From assembly GCA_032622095.1 (NCBI GenBank), contig CP136061.1, positions 175,299,692 to 175,363,691 of the forward strand: DNA of 64,000 bases, given 5' to 3'. This stretch comes from Siphonodentalium dalli (Eukaryota; Mollusca; Scaphopoda; Gadilida; Siphonodentaliidae). The notes under the pieces are model-generated. The model saw only the letters and a program-made list of their open reading frames with translations. It did no database searches and had not been told where the DNA came from. The stretch's first letter is position 1. The number at the start of each line of letters is the position of its first letter. A program made the translations under genes and the position numbers. Positions 10,860 through 20,400 of this stretch are shown here, one piece after another.

Positions 10860-12010
10860 TCTCCTCTGGAACCAATGGACCGAATGAGTTCATATTTGGT
10901 GTGGATGTTCCTTATGTGACTCACATTCAGATTTGTTCAAATGAGGTCACTGGGTCAAATAGTTGCGAAGCCAGGGCCATAACTCTTTCCCTGCATAGTA
11001 ATTCTTTTAAGCATCTTCTCAAATACCATCTGGCCAAATGGGTTCATATTTGGTTTGAATGATCCTTGGGTGACTGGGGTTCAGATTTGTTCAAATGAGG
11101 TCACTGGGTCAAATGTGGGCGGGGCCAGGAACACAACTCTTAACAAAAAAAATATTAATTTTTTTACTTTAATTGAGATTAATTTCTTGCTCAATCAGGC
11201 TCAATTTAAAAAAAAATAACACCATTATATAACATCCACCAGGGTGACAACAAAATTTGGTTTAAATCAGTCTAAAATCGAGAACATGCTTAAACCATAT
11301 AGAAGTCACATTGATTATAAAGTAATAAATGAAATGGCAGTGTTAACAAAATCTGTTTGGAATGACAGCATTGATTAATAGCCTAAATTTCTCTGCCTGT
11401 AAGAGAGTTTGTATATAAATTACCCTGCTTATGATAACAACTCCACTCCCAAGGCCAAGTGTGAATGGTGAATCTGACAGTTAGGCCAGTAAAACTAAAT
11501 ACCTGTTTTCTCAGGCGATTACATATCGGAAACTGGATGAGAAAGATGGAGGCGTTTTCTTAGCTTACCTGAGATGAAGAATTGAGACATATTTTGTGTG
11601 GATGGTCCCTAGGTGGCTGGGATTCAGTTCTGTTCAAATGGGGGTCACATGGTCAAAAAAGTGGCATAGCTAGGAACCTAACTCTTTCCATCCATAGCAA
11701 TTCTTAAAACATCTTCTCAAGAATCTAGGGACCTAACTCTTTCCATCCATAGTAATTCTTAAAACATCTCAAGAATCATCGGGACTATTTACCTTATAAT
11801 TGGTATGGAAGGTTTTTGGGTGACGGGGATACAGATGTGTTAAAATGAGGTCACCTGGTCAAATAAGGGCGGAGCCAGGGACGTAACTTGGCCATCCATT
11901 GTAATTCTTAAAATGTCTTCCTATCAAGAACCATAAGACCTATTCAGCTTATATTTGGTATGGGTGACTAGGATTCAGAATTGGTCAGAGCCAGTGACAT
12001 AATTCTTTCC
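10860..12010. repeat. Decayed tandem repeats with 'GGTCACTGGGTCAAAT' units
   Basis: Units share the order: 'TCATATTTGGT', 'GGGTGACTGGG', 'TTCAGATTTGTTCAAATG', 'GGTCACTGGGTCAAAT', 'GGCGGGGCCAGG', 'AACTCTTTCC', 'TAGTAATTCTTAAAACATC'. Clear units centre near 10945, 11095, 11645 and 11845, so spacing is irregular at roughly 150-200 bp. A 430-bp AT-rich stretch (about 11140-11590) interrupts them. The 136-codon frame at 10652-11062 is an accident of this repeat: it has no domain-like sequence. Similar units occur widely in bivalve DNA by my recollection. Confidence 0.7.
11140..11590. other. AT-rich interruption, nothing recognised
   Basis: Poly-A and poly-T runs and no long open frame. It may be another old insertion, but I could not find matching ends. 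Confidence 0.45.
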
Positions 12011-12022
12011 CTCATCAGTTAT

Positions 12023-12052
12023 TAGCTCAACTTACTTTGTAAGTTTGAGCTA
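12023..12052. repeat. Short strong hairpin
   Basis: TAGCTCAACTTAC, a TTT loop, then GTAAGTTTGAGCTA: 13 paired positions with one bulged base. It lies just upstream of the GTCC-rich start of the 165-bp repeat pair. It could mark the end of an old foldback element; no poly-T tail suggests a terminator. Confidence 0.7.
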
Positions 12053-12109
12053 TTGCCATGGATTGGCGTCCGTCGTCCTTGTGTCCATGTGTCCGTCAAC
12101 AATTTCCTT

Positions 12110-12435
12110 CCCCGCGGGCTACAGGTCATACCTTTGGTCTGACCTTTATGAAATTTGTCATGAATGTTGACATTAACATGTAGATGGGAACGAGTCATTA
12201 TGGGATCATTCGGCAAAAAAACATGGCCGCCAGCAGCCATCTTGGATTTTACTCTTTGCATGACTAAATCCTTTGACACGCGCTACCGGTCGTATCTTTG
12301 GTCAGATCTTCATGAAATTTGTTACGGATGTTAACAATGACATGTAGATGGGAATTAATCATTTTTGGGGTCATTCGGCAAAAAAACATGGCTGCCAGCA
12401 GCCATCTTAGATTTTACTCTTTGCATAACTAGGCC
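12110..12435. repeat. 165-bp repeat, two diverged units
   Basis: Two head-to-tail units share 'ATGAAATTTGT', 'ACATGTAGATGGGAA', 'TCATTCGGCAAAAAAACATGG', 'CCAGCAGCCATCTT' and 'GATTTTACTCTTTGCAT' features. 'TTTGCAT' at 12255 and 12420 gives a period of 165 bp. The units differ by scattered substitutions, so this duplication is much older than the satellite. An 85-codon minus-strand frame here (12022-12279) is not convincing as a gene. Confidence 0.8.
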
Positions 12436-12519
12436 TTTCAACTTTCCACATTTCTAATAACTCAATTGACTTTAACACATGAAATTATTCCCTTTCCAAG
12501 TTGAGTTACAGTGTCATTG

Positions 12520-12900
12520 ACACTTTCATTTTTAAAACATCTTCTCAAGAACCGTTTGGCATATTTGGTATACATTTGGTATAGAGAGTCATTGGGTGAC
12601 TGGGTTCAGATTTGTTGAAATGGGTTCACCAGGTCAAATAGGGGTGCGACCATTGACATAACTCTTCCCCCCAAAGTAATTCTTAAAATGGCGCTCCTCA
12701 AGAGCCATCAGTCATATTTAGCCTATATGTAGTAACCAGTATGGAGGATCATTGTGTTACTTGGGACTGGGTTACATATTTGTTAAAATGGGTTCGACCA
12801 ATCAAGAAATGGCATTTGGTGTAAATGGCCTATGGAGAGTTGGAATAAAAATTCGTTTGAATGGGGTCCACCATTAAAACAGGGGAGCATGTCAGGTTGT
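12520..12900. repeat. More decayed 'GGTTCACCAGGTCAAAT' units
   Basis: Continuation of the degenerate tandem seen at 10.86-12.01 kb, with further divergence. Recognisable cores lie near 12625, 12790 and 12865. Confidence 0.55.
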
Positions 12901-13455
12901 AACTTTGTCACAGTTAGGAAAGCTTGAAGTGTCAGTTGTATTATTCCAACATGTGCAAAGGAATTTTACGAACTTGGGAGTGTGTTTGCTTCAGTTGAGA
13001 GGGAGCAGACTATGGACTATGTGGGGTTGGGGGATCTGGACCATATTTCAAGGTGGACACCTACTGCTCAACGGAGACCCTCTAGGCTATGTCCCTCTTT
13101 ATGGCTACTTGTTTTTAATTTAAGTGAATATGACAAGTACTAACTCTTATGGTCTTCCGAGTCTTTACAGTTTGGTGAACGTCTCCACAGTCATTGACTG
13201 TCTTGTTAATGGTGCTATTAAATTGAAGTAGCATGCAGGCTTCTAACTACATTTTTCAAAATTTAATAAAAATTAATTACATATTCAAAATTATTGCCAA
13301 GCAGACATCAATTATATTTAGATATGTCAGATGTGATAACGAGACGTAAAATTAGCTAAATTGTGGAAAATAAAGTGTCCGAGCAAAGAAATATAAATTA
13401 GCGGACGTAATTTCGTTGTGTTTTTGCTGTTTAACGTCAAGAAAATTATCAATGG
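12901..13455. other. Transposon interior, no feature seen
   Basis: Mixed then AT-rich sequence up to the right subterminal repeats. One 72-codon frame (12905-13123) shows nothing recognisable. Confidence 0.55.
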
Positions 13456-13457
13456 AA

Positions 13458-13551
13458 GCATCCGGCATCCGATATATGTGGCCGACGGCATCCGGCGTAC
13501 GTTGGTCTGGCATCCGGAATACGCCATAACAGACCCCGCATCCGGCGTACG
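13458..13551. repeat. Right subterminal GCATCCGG / GCATCCGGCGTACG repeats
   Basis: GCATCCGG motifs occur at 13458, 13488, 13510 and 13538. Two of them extend to GCATCCGGCGTACG (13488-13501 and 13538-13551). The 25-bp segment shared with the left end lies at 13509-13533. The motifs lie in direct, not inverted, orientation relative to the left end, so they are a separate sequence layer from the 18-bp TIR. Confidence 0.8.
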
Positions 13552-13554
13552 AAA

Positions 13555-13572
13555 AGGGGGGTCGTCACCCTC
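13555..13572 (-). repeat. Right terminal inverted repeat of transposon copy 1
   Basis: AGGGGGGTCGTCACCCTC, an exact reverse complement of 8814-8831, followed directly by the satellite AT tract and CAGCC. Confidence 0.92.
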
Positions 13573-16567
13573 ATATATATATATACAGCCGGTACCCAAA
13601 CTGACCAGTATATAGGTTCAATATATATATTCATAATTAACTGAAAAATGGAAGTGGGACTATTCCGAAAATATCTAGATAGTGGAGATAGCACAATTAC
13701 AAGCTGATATATGAAGTTAAAATGGTGCAACCTGTTTCCAATCCGAAATGGTGCATATACATTATGTTGGTGGCCATGAATGGCAAAAAATGGTAAAATT
13801 TGGTAATAAAGGTGACAAAATTAATCACGATCACCATATCGGAGAGCTCAATCATGCGTTATTCAGTAACCACCACAAATAATTGCGTAATTTTACGCTA
13901 AATGGTGGAGCTTGTTGGCTTAATATATGTGTTTTTTTCCAGAATTACTAAGAAATTGGACCCAAAATACATCTTAAAACAGTCATTTGCGGAATATAAC
14001 AGCTGGTTGCCATGGATACAGAGATCCACATAGTCACCCCAACTCGTAATAGGAACGATCTAGACCAAGAACATGTCCCATGTGCAGAAGGGATGTTATG
14101 TTACACAAGCGATATAGATTAACGGGATATTTGTCTTATTGAGAAATCGGTACCCCAACTGCCAGAAATATATATATATACAGCCGGTACCCCAACTGAC
14201 CAGTATATAGGTTCAATATATATATTCATAATTAACTGAAAAATGGAAGTGGGACTATTCCGAAAATATCTAGATAGTGGAGATAGTACAATTACAAGCT
14301 GATATATGAAGGTAAAATGGTGCAACCTGTTTCCAATCCGAAATGGTGCATATACATTATCTTGGTGGCCATGAATGGCAAAAAATTGTCAAATTTGAGA
14401 AAATTCGGTAATAAAAGTGAAAAAATTAATCACGGTCACCATATCGGAGAGCTCAATCACGCGTTATTCAGTAACCACCACAAATAATTGCGTAATTTAA
14501 CGCTAAATGGTGGAACTTGTTGGCTATATATGTGGTTTTTTTTCCAGAATTACTAACAAATTGGACCCAAAATACATCTTAAAACAGTCATTTACGGAAT
14601 ATAACAGCTCGTTGCCATGGATACAGAGATCCACATAGTCACTCCAACTCGTAATAGGAACGATCTAGACCAAGAACATGTCCCATGTGCAGAAGGGATG
14701 TTATGTTACACAAGCCATATAGATTAACGGGATATTTGTCTTATTGAGAAATCGGTACCCCAACTGCCAGAAATATATATATATACAGCCGGTACCCCAA
14801 CTGACCAGTATATAGGTTCAATATATATATTCATAATTAACTGAAAAATGGAAGTGGGACTATTCCGAAAATATCTAGATAGTGGAGATAGCACAATTAC
14901 AAGCTGATATATGAAGTTAAAATGGTGCAACCTGTTTCCAATCCGAAATGGTGCATATACATTATGTTGGTGGCCATGAATGGCAAAAAATGGTAAAATT
15001 TGGTAATAAAGGTGACAAAATTAATCACGATCACCATATCGGAGAGCTCATTCATGCGTTATTCAGTAACCACCACAAATAATTGCGTAATTTTACGCTA
15101 AATGGTGGAACTTGTTGGCTATATATGTGTTTTTTTTCCAGAATTACTAACAAATTGGACCCAAAATACATCTTAAAACAGTCATTTACAGAATATAACA
15201 GCTGGTTGCCATGGATACAGAGATCCACACAGTCACCCCAACTCGTAATAGGAACGATCTAGACCAAGAACATGTCCCATGTGCAGAAGGGATGTTATGT
15301 TACACAAGCCATATAGATTAACGGGATATTTGTCTTATTGAGAAATCGGTACCCCAACTGCCAGAAATATATATATATACAGCCGGTACCCCAACTGACC
15401 AGTATATAGGTTCAATATATATATTCATAATTAACTGAAAAATGGAAGTGGGACTATTCCGAAAATATCTAGATAGTGGAGATAGCACAATTACAAGCTG
15501 ATATATGAAGTTAAAATGGTGCAACCTGTTTCCAATCCGAAATGGTGCATATACATTATGTTGGTGGCCATGAATGGCAAAAAATGGTAAAATTTGGTAA
15601 TAAAGGTGACAAAATTAATCACGCTCACCATATCGGAGAGCTCAATCATGCGTTATTCAGTAACCACCACAAATAATTGCGTAATTTTACGCTAAATGGT
15701 GGAACTTGTTGGCTATATATGTGTTTTTTTTCCAGAATTACTAACAAATTGGACCCAAAATACATCTTAAAACAGTCATTTACAGAATATAACAGCTGGT
15801 TGCCATGGATACAGAGATCCACACAGTCACCCCAACTCGTAATAGGAACGATCTAGACCAAGAACATGTCCCATGTGCAGAAGGGATGTTATGTTACACC
15901 AGCGATATAGAGTTACGGGATATTTGTCTTATTGAGAAATCGGTACCCCAACTGCCAGAAATATATATATATACAGCCGGTACCCCAACTGACCAGTATA
16001 TAGGTTCAATATATATATTAATAATTAACTGAAAAATGGAAGTGGGGCTATTTCGAAAATATCTAGATAGTGGAGATAGCACAATTACAAGCTGATATAT
16101 GAAGGTAAAATGGTGCAACCTGTTTCCAATCCGAAATGGTGCATATACATTATGTTGGTGGCCATGAATGGCAAAAAATGGTCAAATTTGAGAAAATTTG
16201 GTAATAAAGGTGACAAAATTAATCACGATCACCATATCGGAGAGCTCAATCACGCGTTATTCAGTAACCACCACAAATAATTGCGTAATTTAACGCTAAA
16301 TGGTGGAGCTTGTTGGCTTAATATATGTGTTTTTTTCCAGAATTACTAAGAAATTGGACCCAAAATACATCTTAAAACAGTCATTTACGGAATATAACAG
16401 CTGGTTGCCATGGATACAGAGATCCACATAGTCACCACAACTCGTAATAGGAACGATCTAGACCAAGAACATGTCCCATGTGCAGAAGGGATGTTATGTT
16501 ACACCAGCGATATAGATTTACGGGATTTTGTCTTATTGAGAAATCGGTACCCCAACTGCCAGAAATA
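13573..16567. repeat. Satellite array block 2
   Basis: About five monomers between the TIR transposon and the first Helitron. The first partial unit carries a private change, 'GGTACCCAAACTG' for GGTACCCCAACTG, next to the transposon; it is shared with the second transposon copy. From about 13905 the block matches 4.95-7.61 kb at an offset of 8,956 bp, up to the Helitron insertion base. Confidence 0.96.
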
Positions 16568-17279
16568 TCTATTATATATTTTGGAAGATCTGTTTGTGTG
16601 TTTGTGTGTGTGTAATCGATGGACTCGAAAATGGCCCAGCCGATTTCGATGAAACTTGGTATGTGGGGGTATTTTCGGGTCAGGACCAACATAGGCCTAT
16701 TAATTTGTCCGTGCGAGGTCAACTTTTCACGTGCCGAGGTCAAATCTGTTTTTACGCCGTTTTGCGCTAATATATTTCAGTTCGGTGCTTACAAATCGAT
16801 TCGAAACAGCGCGAATAATAACATGCCAGTCATAATAATGACACTATGAGAATCTTTCGTGTTTCCTCTTTCCAACGATATATAATATGTATGTATCCGT
16901 TTTAGTTATCTGCCTCAATTATTAAGAAGAAGTGGTACGATCTTCTATCAGGGTAAAAACAATGCGTAACTTCTATGACGTCGTTAGAGGTCATAAAGTT
17001 AGATCACGTTAACTCTTCTCCGGCCGATGCATTTGACTGTTTCAGACGTCTTGGCGATATCTCGGGCACCGATGGTAATTTATCTTTACGTTGAAACTTG
17101 ATAATTAATGAGCGTGTGTATATGAGGCGCGTTTATATACTTCAGTGGAAATCAAATCGGGTTAAACTGGCGGATTTTTACGGACGAAATTTGATGCATA
17201 GGGTATCTCGGTATCCGATGGGCCGATTTCCCGGTATCCGCTTGGCCGATTTCCACCATTTTTGGGGTGTTGGTCCACC

Positions 17280-17429
17280 TGACCTTGACCTTCAAAATGG
17301 TAAATTCAAGGTCAAATCGGGTAAAACCGGATGGATTTCGACGGGTACTTTTGTCGGGTACTTTTGTTCGGACGGGTCAAATCGTGACCCCACTTGACCT
17401 TGGCCTTCAAAATAGACAATTCAAGGTCA
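17280..17429. repeat. Two TGACCTTG/TCAAGGTCA modules in the Helitron
   Basis: Each module is 35 bp (17280-17314 and 17395-17429) and has TGACCTTG(A/G) at its left and TCAAGGTCA at its right, so each is itself an inverted pair. TCAAGGTCA matches the extended half-site known for ERR- and NR5A-type nuclear receptors. Whether it works as such here is unknown; it may be just the repeat's own sequence. Confidence 0.7.
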
Positions 17430-17432
17430 AAG

Positions 17433-17448
17433 CCCGGACGAAGTCGGG
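17433..17448 (+). repeat. Helitron 3' terminal hairpin
   Basis: CCCGGAC-GAA-GTCGGG with one bulged G, followed by TCACCTT and then CTAG. The position and form fit the Helitron transposition-terminator hairpin. The same structure is present in all five copies. Confidence 0.8.
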
Positions 17449-17459
17449 TCACCTTCTAG

Positions 17460-20400
17460 TATATATATATACAGCGGTACCCCAACTGACCAGTATATAG
17501 GTTCAATATATATATTCATAATTAACTGAAAAATGGAAGTGGGGCTATTCCGAAAATATCTAGATAGTGGAGATAGCACAATTACAAGCTGATATATGAA
17601 GGTAAAATGGTGCAACCTGTTTCCAATCCGAAATGGTGCATATACATTATGTTGGTGGCCATGAATGGCAAAAATGGTCAAATTTGAGAAAATTTGGTAA
17701 TAAAGGTGACAACATTAATCACGGTCACCATATCGGAGAGCTCAATCACGCGTTATTCAGTAACCACCACAAATAATTGCGTAATTTAACGCTAAATGGT
17801 GGAGCTTGTTGGCTTAATATATGTGTTTTTTTCCAGAATTACTAAGAAATTGGACCCAAAATACATCTTAAAACAGTCATTTGCGGAATATAACAGCTGC
17901 TTGCCATGGATACAGAGATCCACATAGTCACCCCAACTCGTAATAGGAACGATCTAGACCAAGAACATGTCCCATGTGCAGAAGGGATGTTATGTTACAC
18001 AAGCGATATAGATTAACGGGATATTTGTCTTATTGAGAAATCGGTACCCCAACTGCCAGAAATATATATATATACAGCCGGTACCCCAACTGACCAGTAT
18101 ATAGGTTCAATATATATATTCATAATTAACTGAAAAATGGAAGTGGGACTATTCCGAAAATATCTAGATAGTGGAGATAGCACAATTACAAGCTGATATA
18201 TGAAGTTAAAATGGTGCAACCTGTTTCCAATCCGAAATGGTGCATATACATTATGTTGGTGGCCATGAATGGCAAAAAATGGTAAAATTTGGTAATAAAG
18301 GTGACAAAATTAATCACGATCACCATATCGGAGAGCTCAATCATGCGTTATTCAGTAACCACCACAAATAATTGCGTAATTTCACGCTAAATGGTGGAAC
18401 TTGTTGGCTATATATGTGTTTTTTTTCAAGAATTACTAACAAATTGGACCCAAAATACATCTTAAAACAGTCATTTACAGAATATAACAGCTGGTTGCCA
18501 TGGATACAGAGATCCACACAGTCACCCCAACTCGTAATAGGAACGATCTAGACCAAGAACATGTCCCATGTGCAGAAGGGATGTTATGTTACACCAGCGA
18601 TATAGAGTTACGGGATATTTGTCTTATTGAGAAATCGGTACCCCAACTGCCAGAAATATATATATATACAGCCGGTACCCCAACTGACCAGTATATAGGT
18701 TCAATATATATATTAATAATTAACTGAAAAATGGAAGTGGGGCTATTTCGAAAATATCTAGATAGTGGAGATAGCACAATTACAAGCTGATATATGAAGG
18801 TAAAATGGTGCAACATGTTTCCAATCCGAAATGGTGCATATACATTATGTTGGTGGCCATGAATGGCAAAAAATGGTCAAATTTGAGAAAATTTGGTAAT
18901 AAAGGTGACAAAATTAATCACGATCACCATATCGGAGAGCTCAATCACGCGTTATTCAGTAACCACCACAAATAATTGCGTAATTTAACGCTAAATGGTG
19001 GAGCTTGTTGGCTTAATATATGTGTTTTTTTCCAGAATTACTAACAAATTGGACCCAAAATACATCTTAAAACAGTCATTTACGGAATATAACAGCTGGT
19101 TGCCATGGATACAGAGATCCACATAGTCACTCCAACTCGTAATAGGAACGATCTAGACCAAGAACATGTCCCATGTGCAGAAGGGATGTTATGTTACACA
19201 AGCGATATAGATTAACAGGATATTTGTCTTATTGAGAAATCGGTACCCCAACTGCCAGAAATATATATATATACAGCCGGTACCCCAACTGACCAGTATA
19301 TAGGTTCAATATATATATTCATAATTAACTGAAAAATGGAAGTGGGACTATTCCGAAAATATCTAGATAGTGGAGATAGCACAATTACAAGCTGATATAT
19401 GAAGGTAAAATGGTGCAACCTGTTTCCAATCCGAAATGGTGCATATACATTATGTTGGTGGCCATGAATGGCAAAACATGGTAAAATTTGAGAAAATTTG
19501 GTAATAAAGGTGACAAAATTAATCACGATCACCATATCGGAGAGCTCAATCACGCGTTATTCAGTAACCACCACAAATAATTGCGTAATTTAACGCTAAA
19601 TGGTGGAGCTTGTTGGCTTAATATATGTGTTTTTTTCCAGAATTACTAAGAAATTGGACCCAAAATACATCTTAAAACAGTCATTTACGGAATATAACAG
19701 CTGGTTGCCATGGATACAGAGATCCACATAGTCACCCCAACTCGCAATAGGAACGATCTAGACCAAGAACATGTCCCATGTGCAGAAGGGATGTTATGTT
19801 ACACCAGCGATATAGATTTACGGGATATTTGTCTTATTGAGAAATCGGTACCCCAACTGCCAGAAATATATATATATATATACAGCGGTACCCCAACTGA
19901 CCAGTATATAGGTTCAATATATATATTCATAATTAACTGAAAAATGGAAGTGGGGCTATTCCGAAAATATCTAGATAGTGGAGATAGCACAATTACAAGC
20001 TGATATATGAAGGTAAAATGGTGCAACCTGTTTCCAATCCGAAATGGTGCATATACATTATGTTGGTGGCCATGAATGGCAAAAATGGTCAAATTTGAGA
20101 AAATTTGGTAATAAAGGTGACAAAATTAATCACGGTCACCATATCGGAGAGCTCAATCACGCGTTATTCAGTAACAACCACAAATAATTGCGTAATTTAA
20201 CGCTAAATGGTGGAGCTTGTTGGCTTAATATATGTGTTTTTTTCCAGAATTACTAAGAAATTGGACCCAAAATACATCTTAAAACAGTCATTTGCGGAAT
20301 ATAACAGCTGGTTGCCATGGATACAGAGATCCACATAGTCACCCCAACTCGTAATAGGAACGATCTAGACCAAGAACATGTCCCATGTGCAGAAGGGATG

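Larger units (their letters stand above)
8814..13572. mobile_element. Non-autonomous TIR DNA transposon, copy 1 (4,759 bp)
   Basis: The element is bounded by perfect 18-bp terminal inverted repeats, GAGGGTGACGACCCCCCT at 8814-8831 and its reverse complement at 13555-13572. It sits in the satellite (AT)n tract. The left flank keeps six AT-tract bases after 'cagaa' and the right flank has thirteen; an unoccupied unit of this type has thirteen in all. The excess of about six bases fits a target duplication of around ATATAT, although microsatellite slippage cannot be excluded. GCATCCGG-type motifs crowd both subterminal regions. The longest open frame is 136 codons and falls in decayed repeat sequence, so no transposase is encoded. 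The interior holds nested foldback elements and old repeats. The superfamily is undetermined; a GAG start with a short AT-rich target would be worth comparing with Sola-like and other rare groups. Confidence 0.87.
16568..17459 (+). mobile_element. Non-autonomous Helitron, copy 1 (892 bp)
   Basis: The element starts TCTATTATATATTTTGG and ends TTCTAG, giving the canonical 5' TC and 3' CTRR. A hairpin lies just before the end: stem CCCGGAC 17433-17439, loop GAA, stem GTCGGG 17443-17448, with one bulged G, 11 nt from the 3' terminus. It sits between A (16567) and T (17460) with no target duplication, confirmed against the empty monomer at 7454. There is no Rep/helicase coding sequence; open frames up to 99 codons are unremarkable. 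Near the 5' end is a TG-rich microsatellite. Near the 3' end are two 35-bp modules, each TGACCTTG...TCAAGGTCA. The presence of five near-identical copies reflects satellite duplication more than repeated transposition. Confidence 0.87.

Noticed and set aside
10652-11062. 136-codon frame in the transposon as a possible transposase fragment
   Set aside because: It crosses the GTCC microsatellite and decayed tandem repeats. A second overlapping frame is open over the same stretch, and there is no acidic-triad or other domain pattern.
12022-12279. 85-codon minus-strand frame
   Set aside because: It is lost in the duplicate element by a one-base homopolymer change, and it lies on a two-unit repeat.
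8814-13572. Interpretation as a retrotransposon or LTR element
   Set aside because: The ends are inverted, not direct. No reverse transcriptase, primer-binding site or poly-A tail is visible.
16568-17459. Interpretation of the 892-bp insert as a TIR MITE with an AT target duplication
   Set aside because: The ends are not inverted repeats of each other. The 5' TC, 3' hairpin plus CTAG, and the gapless empty site fit a Helitron better.
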